A DNA stretch of 64,000 nt from Bacteroidota bacterium. GTDB lineage: Bacteria > Bacteroidota > Bacteroidia > Cytophagales > Cyclobacteriaceae. The first letter of the stretch is position 1; each line of letters starts with the position of its first letter. The position numbers were made by a program, and so were the translations under genes. The stretch is taken from assembly GCA_023393375.1 (NCBI GenBank), contig JAEWLI010000172.1, positions 1 through 64,000 on the forward strand, given 5' to 3'. Shown here one piece after another: positions 1-9,336 of the stretch. The notes beneath the pieces were generated by a model. It saw only the letters and a list, made by a program, of their open reading frames with translations. It searched no databases and was not told the origin of the DNA.

Positions 1-1
1 G

Positions 2-2515
2 TGTGTCTGTATTACCGGGGAAGCTGGCATTGGGAAAACTTCCGTAGTCAATCAATTCATTGACCAGGTAAAAAATCATGCACATATTTATGAAGGTGCA
101 TGCGATTTTTTATTTTCTGCCCGTCCCCTTGGGCCATTATACGATATAGCTAACCTGCTTCATCTTGAAATTTTTGATTTACTGATTACTGAGAAAGACC
201 GGAACCTGATTTTTAGCCGGGTATTGCATGAGTTTTCCAAAAAAGAAGTTCCCGTTGTAGTGGTTTTTGAAGATATCCATTGGGCTGATGAAGCAACGTT
301 GGATTTTATCAAATTCCTTGCACGGCGGATACACAAAATCCAATGTCTGTTTTTACTTACCTTCCGCGATGATGAAATATTTCATGGTCACCCATTAAGA
401 AATGTGTTGGGAGAATTGCCGTCAGAGACATTTACTAAACTCAAATTGGATAGGTTGTCCAAAACCACTGTTCACGATATGGCCCGCGATCTTGGTTATT
501 CTGGTGATGATATTTTCCGGGTTACCGGAGGAAATCCATTTTTTGTAAAAGAAATATTGGCTCATTATAATTCAGGCATTCCTGAAAATATAAAAGATCT
601 GGTACTTTCCATTTTCTTTAAACAAACTCACCAGGTTCAGGAATTGTGGGAGGTGATTTCTATTTTCCCCTCCGGATTGGATCAAACCATAATGCGACAA
701 CTCATTCCTGATTATCTATCCGTAATAGATCCTTCGTTGAGTACAGGCATACTTGTCTGGGAAAATCAAAAGGTTTACTTTAAGCATGAATTATATAGGA
801 GCGTGATTTACGATGCTTTATCAGCATTAAAAAGAATAACGCTACATAAAAATGTGCTCCAGTACTTACTGACCAGCAGGAACATTGACTTAACAAACAT
901 TGTGCATCATGCCAAAAATGCACACCACTGGCAGATAGTGGAAGAGTATGCTCCCAGAGCAGCTGCACAGGCCAAAATGTTCGGATCTCACCAAGAGGCA
1001 GCAAAACTTTATGCCACAGCCATTGAGTACACATCATTTAAAGGCAAAGAACTGGCTGACCTTTTTGAAAATCATGCTTATGAATGTTACCTGACCAACC
1101 ACCTTAATGATGCCATTGCTTCTGTAGAGAAGGCATTGGAAATATGGCAGCATGAAAACGAAACGCTCAAAATAGGTGCCTGTTTTCGTTTTATATCCAG
1201 GTTTTCCTGGTTTGTAGGGAAAAGGGACATTGCTGAAGACATGGCATTAAAGGCAATTGGTGTACTTGAACCACTTGGGGCATCCAGAGAACTGGCAACC
1301 GCTTACAGCAACTATGCCCAACTGAAAATGCTATCCGACGATAAAGAAAATTGTTTGTTTTGGGGTGAAAAAACACTGGCAATAGCTGAGGATCTAAAGC
1401 TTTTTGATATCAAATCCCACATTTTGAACAACATAGGCTGCGTTCAAATCCTTGATCCCACTTCTAAAACATTAGGAGAAAAAAACCTGAAACTCAGCCT
1501 TGATATTGCATTAAAATATGGTTTCCAGGAACATGCTGCGAGGGCATATACCAATCTAGGAACATCATCGGCAATAATGATGGACTATGCGTTGTCTGAA
1601 ACCTGGCTGGAAGAAGGATTAAAATATTGTAATGATAATGATCTTGATTCCTGGTCATATTATAAATTGTCATGGAAAGCACGCCTATTGTTGGAAAAGG
1701 GAAAATGGCGGGAAGCAGAAGAGATTGCACAAAAATTACTCAACAATCCTACCCACCCCGATATTGTTAAAATGAGTGTTTTGGTAGTACTGGGAACCAT
1801 TAAAATGCGGGAGGGTAACGAAAAAACAGCTTTGACACTTTTTTATGAAGCTAAAACTAAGGCATTGATGATGAAGGAACTTCAACGGACAGTTCCACTC
1901 ACTTGCGCATTGTTAGAGTACGAATGGATTTATAAAAAGCGGGGAATTGCCGATGAAATGGTAGCATTTACCTCAATACTTTTTGAAACAACCTTTAACA
2001 TCTGGTACTACAGCCAGTTTGTTTACTGGATGTATCAGTCTGGCCGGGGTTTTCATCCCATACAACCAATTATGGAACCTTTTCATGCTATGCTTCAAAA
2101 CAACTGGCATCATGTTGCTGGTAGCTGGAGACAAAAAGAATGTGGATATCATGAAGCCCTGTGTCTGATACATGGTGACGAACAAGATCAAAGAAAAGCA
2201 CTTGAAATATTGGATATTCTTGGAGCTTCCGCAACGTTAAAACATTTACGCAAGTGGTTGAGAAACAAGGGAATCAAAAATGTGCCACGAGGCAAAAGGC
2301 CTACTACAAAAGAGAATTCCGCATTACTGACTACCCGCCAGATTGAAGTTTTATACCTGCTAAAGGATGGGCTTCAAAACAATGAAATCGCAGACCGCCT
2401 TTTTATCTCCTATAAAACGGTTGATCATCACCTTACTGCCATATTTTCGAAACTGCACGTCAACAGTCGCACAAAAGCTGTTGCCGAAGCCATCAACCTT
2501 GGTATATTAAAATAG
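2..2515 (+). CDS. LuxR-family transcriptional regulator with N-terminal AAA-type ATPase (5' end missing)
   Basis: The reading frame is open to the left edge, so the N terminus lies outside the window. The first visible residues hold a Walker A motif (GEAGIGKT, bases 17-40), followed by a Walker B-like stretch (VVVVFEDIHWAD, near base 260). A long helical middle with TPR-like character follows (AYSNYAQLKML, AYTNLGTSSAI). The last about 65 residues are a LuxR/GerE helix-turn-helix (LTTRQIEVLYLL, NNEIADRLFISYKTVDHHL). This is the architecture of large ATP-dependent LuxR (MalT/LAL-like) regulators, which usually sense a ligand and activate transcription. No ligand can be inferred. A candidate promoter separates it from the lipoprotein gene downstream, a possible target. 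The family is secure; the role is unknown. Confidence 0.85.
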   Translation, partial: CVCITGEAGIGKTSVVNQFIDQVKNHAHIYEGACDFLFSARPLGPLYDIANLLHLEIFDLLITEKDRNLIFSRVLHEFSKKEVPVVVVFEDIHWADEATLDFIKFLARRIHKIQCLFLLTFRDDEIFHGHPLRNVLGELPSETFTKLKLDRLSKTTVHDMARDLGYSGDDIFRVTGGNPFFVKEILAHYNSGIPENIKDLVLSIFFKQTHQVQELWEVISIFPSGLDQTIMRQLIPDYLSVIDPSLSTGILVWENQKVYFKHELYRSVIYDALSALKRITLHKNVLQYLLTSRNIDLTNIVHHAKNAHHWQIVEEYAPRAAAQAKMFGSHQEAAKLYATAIEYTSFKGKELADLFENHAYECYLTNHLNDAIASVEKALEIWQHENETLKIGACFRFISRFSWFVGKRDIAEDMALKAIGVLEPLGASRELATAYSNYAQLKMLSDDKENCLFWGEKTLAIAEDLKLFDIKSHILNNIGCVQILDPTSKTLGEKNLKLSLDIALKYGFQEHAARAYTNLGTSSAIMMDYALSETWLEEGLKYCNDNDLDSWSYYKLSWKARLLLEKGKWREAEEIAQKLLNNPTHPDIVKMSVLVVLGTIKMREGNEKTALTLFYEAKTKALMMKELQRTVPLTCALLEYEWIYKKRGIADEMVAFTSILFETTFNIWYYSQFVYWMYQSGRGFHPIQPIMEPFHAMLQNNWHHVAGSWRQKECGYHEALCLIHGDEQDQRKALEILDILGASATLKHLRKWLRNKGIKNVPRGKRPTTKENSALLTTRQIEVLYLLKDGLQNNEIADRLFISYKTVDHHLTAIFSKLHVNSRTKAVAEAINLGILK

Positions 2516-2572
2516 GGTAACCCATAAATTGATATAGGGAATTTTCCCGATAAAAAAGCTTCCTTCCCAAAA

Positions 2573-2580
2573 TACCTTTG
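2573..2580 (+). promoter_or_regulatory. candidate Bacteroidota -7 promoter element
   Basis: TACCTTTG matches the Bacteroidota -7 consensus TAnnTTTG and lies 57 bp upstream of the lipoprotein ATG at 2637. I see no convincing TTG -33 element at the usual distance, so this is a partial match only. Confidence 0.4.
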
Positions 2581-2636
2581 TATTGATAATCTGCTCATCA
2601 TCAGATCAGATACTAAACCTTAAAATACAAACTACA

Positions 2637-3170
2637 ATGAAACAAAATGTTGAAATCTTCCGGCACGACCGGATTTGGGCACTACGTTTATTTGCCCATG
2701 TATTTTGTCTATTGGCCATCACCGTCGCACTCATGAGTTGTAACGAGAATGATGGAGAAGTTAAAGAGCCTTGGGAAAATGAGGTTGACAAACTAAGCTC
2801 AGCAGTAGCGGTATTTACCAGCCTGGATCATGCCATTGCACAAGGCTACGACAATGAGTTTACCGGATACCGTAGCCAAATGGGTTTTCATTATCTCAAT
2901 GGATCATTACTTGACGATCAATTTGAGTTGGAAAAACCGGAAGTATTGATGTATGCCCCTGATAGTGAGGGAAATATGAAATTTGTAGGTGTAGAATATG
3001 CTGTACCGATCACAGATCTATTAAACCCGCCACCTGCTCCTGAAGGATTTACCGGCGATGAGGATGTGTGGGAGATCAACCATGAATTTAGTGTGTGGAC
3101 CCTTCATGTCTGGGTTGGTATTGAGAATCCCCACGGCATTTTTGCATCCCATAATCCTGAGTTACCCTGA
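2637..3170 (+). CDS. hypothetical lipoprotein
   Basis: A protein of 177 residues from the ATG at 2637; an upstream alternative start in the same frame at 2583 would place the signal peptide internally and is less likely. The N terminus has basic residues, a hydrophobic stretch and a lipobox-like LMSC, so it is probably a lipoprotein. The mature part is acidic with no repeats. The middle contains ALMYAP-type and GVEYAVP segments and the end a WTLHVWVGIENPHGIF stretch, which suggests a small soluble periplasmic or surface domain. I do not recognise the family. It is followed after 19 bp by a barrel protein gene on the same strand, so the two may be cotranscribed. Confidence 0.65.
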   Translation: MKQNVEIFRHDRIWALRLFAHVFCLLAITVALMSCNENDGEVKEPWENEVDKLSSAVAVFTSLDHAIAQGYDNEFTGYRSQMGFHYLNGSLLDDQFELEKPEVLMYAPDSEGNMKFVGVEYAVPITDLLNPPPAPEGFTGDEDVWEINHEFSVWTLHVWVGIENPHGIFASHNPELP

Positions 3171-3189
3171 ACCCTAAATACTCCTTGTT

Positions 3190-4254
3190 ATGAAAAATAT
3201 ATTTTACCTGAATAGAAGAATTGCATCCTACACCTTATTCCTTTCACTATTCGCATTAGACGAATGTGCTAATTTATGGTGCTATCTAGACCCAAGATGC
3301 AATAAGGATGAAATAAATACTTTTGCCTTAAAAACTACAAGCCTTCCTGATATTCCTGAAGATACTGATTTTGGGCAGACTGAGGAGGATATCAACGAAG
3401 GTGATAGTTCGGAGAATTTATCTGAAGAAGTGTCGCAATTAACCGCCTCATCAACATACGGTGATTCTTTAGAAGTAACTCAAGAAAAAACGGGAGTTAA
3501 CCATCCGAATAATATGGCTAGTTTGAAAAATATGGCCAACCCACTTCTACCTAACATACATATCGGAATAGGTCTATCCTATTTTTCAGGTGGTTACCCA
3601 AACGATAAAAATTCACCACTCACTGGATTTTCTATTGGTTTGAGGTGGCAAATTCCACTGGGTGATCGGGTGAAGTTTGAACCAGGTATACAATACCGGA
3701 CTTTGGGTAGTAAAACAATTCAGGAGAGTATTGTGGACGACCCCTATTATTACCATGTTTACCGGTTTGAAGACATAATAAGGCTCAATTATCTGGATCT
3801 CCAACCTTTTATTTCTTACGCTATCACCCCGAGATGGAGTATAATGGGCGGTCCAACTGTATCTTATTTATTGGGAGCGAAGGCAACGAGCAAAAGTGAA
3901 CATTCGTCGAATTCATCAAGATCTACAGCCGGGTTGAACCGATGGAACATAGGTGGTAGTATACAAACCATGTACCATCCTGAAAATTCCTTCTTTGCCC
4001 TTGGTTTGATTTTTGACCATGGATTCAGCAATATTTATTCCGGTGAAGAATATGTCCCTGGAGGAATGGACAAAAAATATAGTAATTCCCTGCTTTTAGT
4101 TGTTGGTTACAAACTACCATTGGGAAATTCCAATTACAAGCTTAGAAAAAGCACTACTTCAACACCAGAGGAAACCAGGAGAAATATTGAAGAAAGGAAA
4201 AGAAGGTCCGAAGAAAGCAGGAAAGCCCCCAAGTCATCAAAACGCATTCGTTAA
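3190..4254 (+). CDS. probable outer-membrane beta-barrel protein
   Basis: 354 residues starting at an ATG 19 bp after the preceding stop. The N terminus is hydrophobic but not a textbook signal peptide. Residues about 45-115 are acidic and Ser/Thr-rich, probably a flexible linker. From about residue 118 the sequence has alternating polar and aromatic residues with barrel-strand character (GIGLSYFSGG, FSIGLRWQIPLG, VKFEPGIQYRTLG, LQPFISYAI, SLLLVVGYKLPLG). This resembles PorT/OmpA-type Bacteroidota barrels. The last 40 residues are strongly basic and charged (EERKRRSEESRKAPKSSKR), an unusual tail for an outer-membrane protein and perhaps a contact with LPS or peptidoglycan. Function unknown. 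Confidence 0.6.
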   Translation: MKNIFYLNRRIASYTLFLSLFALDECANLWCYLDPRCNKDEINTFALKTTSLPDIPEDTDFGQTEEDINEGDSSENLSEEVSQLTASSTYGDSLEVTQEKTGVNHPNNMASLKNMANPLLPNIHIGIGLSYFSGGYPNDKNSPLTGFSIGLRWQIPLGDRVKFEPGIQYRTLGSKTIQESIVDDPYYYHVYRFEDIIRLNYLDLQPFISYAITPRWSIMGGPTVSYLLGAKATSKSEHSSNSSRSTAGLNRWNIGGSIQTMYHPENSFFALGLIFDHGFSNIYSGEEYVPGGMDKKYSNSLLLVVGYKLPLGNSNYKLRKSTTSTPEETRRNIEERKRRSEESRKAPKSSKRIR

Positions 4255-4275
4255 ACCATCAAACATATAAAACAA

Positions 4276-4354
4276 AAACTTTCAAACTTTCAAACTTTCA
4301 AACTTTCAAACTTTCAAACATTGAACATTGAACATTAAATATTAAACATTAAAT
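4276..4354 (+). repeat. short tandem repeats: five 8-mers then five heptamers, ending at a start codon
   Basis: Five perfect copies of AAACTTTC occupy 4276-4315. After the bases AAAC, five 7-bp units follow (ATTGAAC, ATTGAAC, ATTAAAT, ATTAAAC, ATTAAAT) at 4320-4354. The ATG of the DUF4242 gene begins at 4358, so the heptamers occupy the place where a ribosome-binding site would lie. Confidence 0.9.
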
Positions 4355-4357
4355 CCT

Positions 4358-4630
4358 ATGCCTAAATTTATCATTGAACGCGAAATACCATCGGTAGGAA
4401 ACCTATCAGGTGAAGAGCTTAAAGGAATTTCACAAACCTCTTGTCAGGTAATTGAGAACCTTGGACCACGGATACAATGGGTGGAAAGCTACGTTACGGA
4501 TAATAAAATATATTGTGTGTATATTGCCTCCGATGAGGATATCATCAGAAGACACGCTAAAGAAGGTGGATTTCCTGCCAATGTAATCAGCAGGGTAAGA
4601 CATGTGATCAGTCCAGTAACTGCAGAATGA
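4358..4630 (+). CDS. DUF4242 family small protein (SCO4226-like)
   Basis: 90 residues, soluble, with no signal peptide. The opening MPKFIIEREIPSVGNLS, the central WVESYVTDNKIYCVYIASDED and the following IIRRHAKEGGFPANVISRV match the ferredoxin-like DUF4242 family, which includes the nickel-binding Streptomyces protein SCO4226. Metal binding here is inferred from the family only. The start codon is immediately preceded by tandem heptamer repeats and there is no visible Shine-Dalgarno sequence, which is common in this phylum. It appears monocistronic. Confidence 0.75.
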   Translation: MPKFIIEREIPSVGNLSGEELKGISQTSCQVIENLGPRIQWVESYVTDNKIYCVYIASDEDIIRRHAKEGGFPANVISRVRHVISPVTAE

Positions 4631-4803
4631 TGACCGATCCACCGTGGCTTCTATAGGCTTCGGTGGATATGTTTATACCCTTAAGTATTACTAAATTTAT
4701 TAATTGAGGAATAATTTTGATACTTCCCAACAATATTAGCTTTCTTCTGGTTCTTTGTAACAGAAAGTGAAACATTGTAAACAAAACATCAAAAGCAATA
4801 TCT

Positions 4804-5244
4804 ATGAAAACAATGATTTTTTTATTTGGCCTATTTTTATCTATATCCACTTTTGCACAGGAGGTTGGATCCAGCCGTATACCAGCAGATGTCACCAAAG
4901 CCTTTGAGGATAAATACCAAGGTGCTGAGCTCGATGAATGGGAATTCAGCGATGAAAGTGGTTTTTATCAAGCGGAGTTCGAGTTGGACCAAAAAGAATA
5001 TGAAGCTTATTTTACCAGTGACGGGGAATGGGTTTATACGGAAAGGGATATCAAAAAATCTGATTTACCTCAAGCTGTATTAGATGCTATTCAAAACTCG
5101 GAATACAGTGATTGGGAAATTGACGATGTGGAGGAACATGATACTGCTGCCAATGGACTGATTTATGAAATCGAATTAGAGAAACGAGGACAAAACAATA
5201 TTTATATGTATGTTTCACCAGAAGGTGAGCAGATAAAAAAGTAA
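4804..5244 (+). CDS. secreted PepSY-like domain protein
   Basis: 146 residues with a clear signal peptide (MKTMIFLFGLFLSISTFAQ, cleavage after FAQ). The mature part holds two similar halves: PADVTKAFEDKYQGAELDEW with GFYQAEFELD and GEWVYTERDI, then PQAVLDAIQNSEYSDWEIDD with YEIELEKRG and YVSPEGEQI. This is the pattern of the PepSY-like (beta-lactamase-inhibitor-like, PF11396) family, common as small periplasmic proteins in Bacteroidota. The role is undefined, possibly inhibitory or binding. It stands alone, with a terminator just downstream. Confidence 0.75.
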   Translation: MKTMIFLFGLFLSISTFAQEVGSSRIPADVTKAFEDKYQGAELDEWEFSDESGFYQAEFELDQKEYEAYFTSDGEWVYTERDIKKSDLPQAVLDAIQNSEYSDWEIDDVEEHDTAANGLIYEIELEKRGQNNIYMYVSPEGEQIKK

Positions 5245-5263
5245 TCTGAATTATATTTCAAAT

Positions 5264-5304
5264 AAAGCAGGTAGTTACTAATCAGGCAGCTCCCTGCTTT
5301 TTTT
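5264..5304 (+). terminator. rho-independent terminator after the PepSY-like gene
   Basis: An 8-bp perfect stem, AAAGCAGG (5264-5271) with CCTGCTTT (5293-5300), closes a 21-nt loop and runs into a T tract. It lies about 20 bp after the stop of the PepSY-like gene. Confidence 0.75.
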
Positions 5305-5580
5305 AATATACTGAACCCAAAAAAAGTAGCCGGTATGCTTAGCACGATTCGTTAAAGTGTTCGAATGGCTTACAAGGAAATGGGTAAATCATGTTGAACT
5401 AAAACCAACACTTTGAGCGCACAGTACCAGTCAATCTCTGCAATAAATGAGCCCTTCAGGCTTTCTACTCTAAGGGTGAACCCAAAAGTGTTTATATGTT
5501 TATAGTAACATATCCGTAGATAATGCCGACCCAAAAAGGGTAGAAAATTCAGCTCGTTTGACCTATCCAAAACCGAGCTT
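5305..5580. other. non-coding stretch between convergent genes, no gene supported
   Basis: About 275 bp between a plus-strand terminator and the 3' end of the kinase gene. A 66-codon minus-strand frame (5370-5570) has no recognisable family and no context. AGCTCG (5551-5556) and CGAGCT (5574-5579) can pair and might form a weak terminator for the kinase gene on the minus strand. I see nothing else. Confidence 0.5.
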
Positions 5581-8500
5581 TTACCCTTTGTTTTCCAAGG
5601 GTAATTCTATAAAAAAGGATGTACCCATGTTTTCTATGGTTTCAAAACAAATCTTACCACCTGCATGTTCTACGCCTCTTTTCGCCACTGCAAGACCAAT
5701 ACCCGAACCAGAAAATTTGGTGCTAAAATTGGGTACAAAGATCTTTTCCCTGATATTTTCTGGAATACCTGTGCCGTTATCTTTAAATTCCAATAATATC
5801 TTTGAGCCGGTATTTTTCAGGCTTATTTTGAGCAAACTATCGCGGTTTTCGGGAACTGCCTGAAACCCATTAATGATCAGGTTGGAAAAAATCCGGCCCA
5901 TCCATTGGGCATCGCCCATCACATAAAACTCTCCCTCTTCAATATCAGTATCAATCTCCCCCCCCTCCTGATTCACATATAAACTGATGGTCTGACGCAA
6001 CAAGGATGCAATTTCAAACTTCTCATTTACAGGTGTAGGCATTTGGGCAAAGGTGGAAAATGATTCCGCAATATCACTCAACGTATCTACATGGTGCAAT
6101 AAGGAATTAATGGGTTTTTCAACCAATAGGGTGTTGTTAGGGATTTCCTTCTCAAGCATTCTCCTTAAATGCTGCAAGGTCAATTTCATAGGTGTTAGCG
6201 GATTTTTGATTTCATGGGCTACCTGTTTGGCCATTTCTCTCCAGGCTGATTCCTTTTCTGACTTTGATAATGCTTTTTTGCTCTCCTCCAGATTTTCCAA
6301 CATCCGGTTGTATTCACTCACCATCAAACCAATTTCGTCATTTGAATGCCAGGTAAGCGGCGCATTATACTCAGAAAGCGTAGTCCTACGCAACTTTTGA
6401 GTAATCAATTTTAATGGGAAAGTCAGCCATTTGGACGCAAAATAAGAAACTATCAATGAACTGATCAAAACGATGGTAAAAATATTAATGATCCGGGTAA
6501 ATACTACGATTACCTGTTGTTCAAGCTCCAGTTTAGAATCAAAAAATGGCACACTCAAAATGCCCATCATTTCACCTGAAAGATGGTATTTGGCAGCTAC
6601 ATAGGTGGCTTTGTAACTCAACTTTCCTACCGTTTCATCCAATATCACAGTGTTGTCATGCTTTTCAATGATTTCCTCAATTGCTTTTGGGTGAATATAT
6701 TCGGAAAGAATATCTTTATCGTAAATACTGGGTTGATTAGTAGCCAGCAGCCTGCCGGATTTGCTATATAAATTGATATCCACATTGGAGTAATTGGCCA
6801 CTTGAACTATCCTACCTGCCAGTTCTTCCCGGTCAGTTGGATTATTCAAATATTCATAAAGTGGTTCAACCAACTCTTCACTTATATTCTCGGCTTTTGA
6901 TAAATAGTCTCTCTCCACTTCTCTAAGGTATGAATTGATCAACACACTTAAAGTGGTAATGCTTACTGCCAACAATGGAATGAAAAACGCAAAATTGGTG
7001 TATAATTGAATTTTCGCTGCATAATTTAGCTTTACCCTATTTATAGTAAGATATCCGGCATAAATCATCAAAATGATGAGGGTAAAGAATATCAATACCA
7101 AAAACAGAAATGAAAAGTTAGAGATCACATGCAAAAATGGATATGATTCAGAAGTAACAATAATCGTTCTCCCGGTTTCAGCATCGCTTTTTGCAAAATG
7201 CCGATAGCCATCGATAGAATATCCCTTAGTAAAAATTTCTTCGTTTTCAAGGAAAGATTTATTAAAAAACCGGGCATAATTAAAACCTCGTGAAGTATGC
7301 TCTATTTGATTATTTAAGATAATTGCATAATTGTAATCTTTAAAACGGGAATCGCTGACACCGGACTGCATATAATTTTTATCCATCATCAATTCCGGGT
7401 ACACGCTGTTAGGGATAATCCGTTTCATATTTAACTCTATGATGATATGACCGATATTATATCTTTCATTGCCATACCTCTCCAATTCAATAAATACCAA
7501 GTACCGTTTGAGCGCCCTTGTTCCCATTGTGGAACGGAAATAAATATTTTCAAACTGGGTTTTATACTCCTGAAATTCTGATTTTATAGTTCGGTATCCA
7601 GCAGAAGGTGCTCCCGATAAAGGTTCACCATTCGAACCAAACAAGTAAACTTTCACATCATAACGGTCGAAATATTGAGTTAGGTGGACTTCTTTAATTT
7701 TCTGACCAATAATATCCTTAGACAGGAATGGAGTAAGCATTCGACCGCGAATAAAGGCATCATTTTTTATTTTCCTTACTGCTTCATCCAACAGATATTC
7801 ACCAAGATAATCATTTTCGATCAGCAACTCATCGGCAAGCTTTTGCCGCATGCTCAGGTCATTTCGTTGATTGAATGTATAAATCACATAAGCTCCAATT
7901 ATGGCTATGGAGAATGCGGTAAAAAAGAAATAAAAGAATGTTTTATATTGTACTTTAGAAAGATAGTCAGGAAATCCTGTAAGGTATAGTGTGATGAAAT
8001 AAATAGAATTAACAATACCAACTACAATAAAATTGGCATCTACCGCAAGCGAAAAGGTAATGAATACCAGAGTCCCTATTATAAAATCAAAAATGCGATA
8101 ATACCTGGATCTTTTGTTGATTCTAATGTAAATTTTGAAAATGACATGCGACATTAGAAAATAAATGACTGCGGCAACAAAAAGAATGAAATAACTACTG
8201 ATCTTAAGACCCGGGAAATCGAGGTCTTCATTAATATCCAGCGTCCATTGCGAATGTCGGTTAAGTGCAGTCCACAAATAGAAAATATAGGTAAGGATAA
8301 AGAAAGTAATGGTGACTAAAATAATTGAGGCTACATCTTTGATATTGTCCCCTGCATTGATCAGCCGATGGTATAGCTTAAATCGGGTATAATACATAAA
8401 AATATATAATGCCAATATCATGACCACCACAATATTTATAAGAAGGTCTCCGGGTGAAGGATTAATGTTAGAAGAAGCATAATGAATAGGATTAAACAAT

Positions 8501-9303
8501 TTCATGGCAATCAGAGAGAAGGGGAAATCTGTCATCAGCATTATGCCCCTTAACAATATAAATCCACCCAATAATATCCAAAATCCAGTTTGCTCTTTTT
8601 TAAGGTTTACGAATCTTTTGACCACACGAACCAAAAAAATCAGATAAAGTATAATGGCCAATAGAATCAAACATAGGGAGGTGACCTGCATGGGCCCTAA
8701 CTTGATCATATAACCAGAGGTATAGGCTATTGAAAACAGATCCTGCCCATCGACATTGATTTGATAAGCACCTTCAGTAGAATTTGGAAGAATGGAGACA
8801 TTGCTGTTTGCAAATATTCTGGTATTTACATTTGGCTCAATATATTGATTATTGATGGCATAATCATTATAAAGGGGCAGTAAAAAATACAATTCCAAAT
8901 CCTTGTTTTGTTCAAATACATGCTTTCTGACCAGGTATTGGCCGCTGTTTAGGGTGAGAAAATTGAGTGAATTGTCACTATTTATTTCATTGTATTCTGG
9001 AACAAAACGGTTGGTGGACCAAAATATCAACTTCCCATTTTGATAAAGATAATACGGGTAACGTAATGGAATATTTAAATTTGAAAAATCCAGGGGTTTG
9101 CCACCGCTCACATTATTATTGATCGCTACTACACCATTCTCTATTACCTGCAACTCGGTCTGGATATTATTGGTAATAACAGTAGTGTACCTCTCATGCG
9201 TTTTATACATCGGCACTAACAGGGTGTTGATCACCACTGCCGCCAACACCATCAGCATGGCATAAATTAAAAGAAACAAATCCTTTTTTCTAATTAACCC
9301 CAC
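5581..9303 (-). CDS. large NtrY-like membrane sensor histidine kinase
   Basis: 1240 residues from a GTG start, the only usual start before an upstream in-frame stop. The N terminus has one membrane segment (about 8-31) and a periplasmic region. A block of about seven membrane helices follows (about 210-470), then a second periplasmic region, two more helices (about 720-790), a third sensor segment, and a helix leading to HAMP (about 940-990). The histidine box QVAHEIKNPLTPMKL has the phospho-acceptor H1030, the pattern of the NtrY group. The ATPase domain shows NLIINGF, DNGTGIPE and GSGIGLAVAKR. No response regulator gene lies beside it. DUF983 is 33 bp upstream and may be cotranscribed. The signal is unknown; the three separate sensor regions are unusual. 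Confidence 0.9.
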   Translation of the reverse strand: MGLIRKKDLFLLIYAMLMVLAAVVINTLLVPMYKTHERYTTVITNNIQTELQVIENGVVAINNNVSGGKPLDFSNLNIPLRYPYYLYQNGKLIFWSTNRFVPEYNEINSDNSLNFLTLNSGQYLVRKHVFEQNKDLELYFLLPLYNDYAINNQYIEPNVNTRIFANSNVSILPNSTEGAYQINVDGQDLFSIAYTSGYMIKLGPMQVTSLCLILLAIILYLIFLVRVVKRFVNLKKEQTGFWILLGGFILLRGIMLMTDFPFSLIAMKLFNPIHYASSNINPSPGDLLINIVVVMILALYIFMYYTRFKLYHRLINAGDNIKDVASIILVTITFFILTYIFYLWTALNRHSQWTLDINEDLDFPGLKISSYFILFVAAVIYFLMSHVIFKIYIRINKRSRYYRIFDFIIGTLVFITFSLAVDANFIVVGIVNSIYFITLYLTGFPDYLSKVQYKTFFYFFFTAFSIAIIGAYVIYTFNQRNDLSMRQKLADELLIENDYLGEYLLDEAVRKIKNDAFIRGRMLTPFLSKDIIGQKIKEVHLTQYFDRYDVKVYLFGSNGEPLSGAPSAGYRTIKSEFQEYKTQFENIYFRSTMGTRALKRYLVFIELERYGNERYNIGHIIIELNMKRIIPNSVYPELMMDKNYMQSGVSDSRFKDYNYAIILNNQIEHTSRGFNYARFFNKSFLENEEIFTKGYSIDGYRHFAKSDAETGRTIIVTSESYPFLHVISNFSFLFLVLIFFTLIILMIYAGYLTINRVKLNYAAKIQLYTNFAFFIPLLAVSITTLSVLINSYLREVERDYLSKAENISEELVEPLYEYLNNPTDREELAGRIVQVANYSNVDINLYSKSGRLLATNQPSIYDKDILSEYIHPKAIEEIIEKHDNTVILDETVGKLSYKATYVAAKYHLSGEMMGILSVPFFDSKLELEQQVIVVFTRIINIFTIVLISSLIVSYFASKWLTFPLKLITQKLRRTTLSEYNAPLTWHSNDEIGLMVSEYNRMLENLEESKKALSKSEKESAWREMAKQVAHEIKNPLTPMKLTLQHLRRMLEKEIPNNTLLVEKPINSLLHHVDTLSDIAESFSTFAQMPTPVNEKFEIASLLRQTISLYVNQEGGEIDTDIEEGEFYVMGDAQWMGRIFSNLIINGFQAVPENRDSLLKISLKNTGSKILLEFKDNGTGIPENIREKIFVPNFSTKFSGSGIGLAVAKRGVEHAGGKICFETIENMGTSFFIELPLENKG

Positions 9304-9336
9304 TATTATATTAATTTAAACCCGAGTTATTAAAAA

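Noticed and set aside
5370..5570. 66-codon minus-strand ORF between terminator and kinase
   Set aside because: No start context, family match or neighbour; I could not show that it is more than chance.
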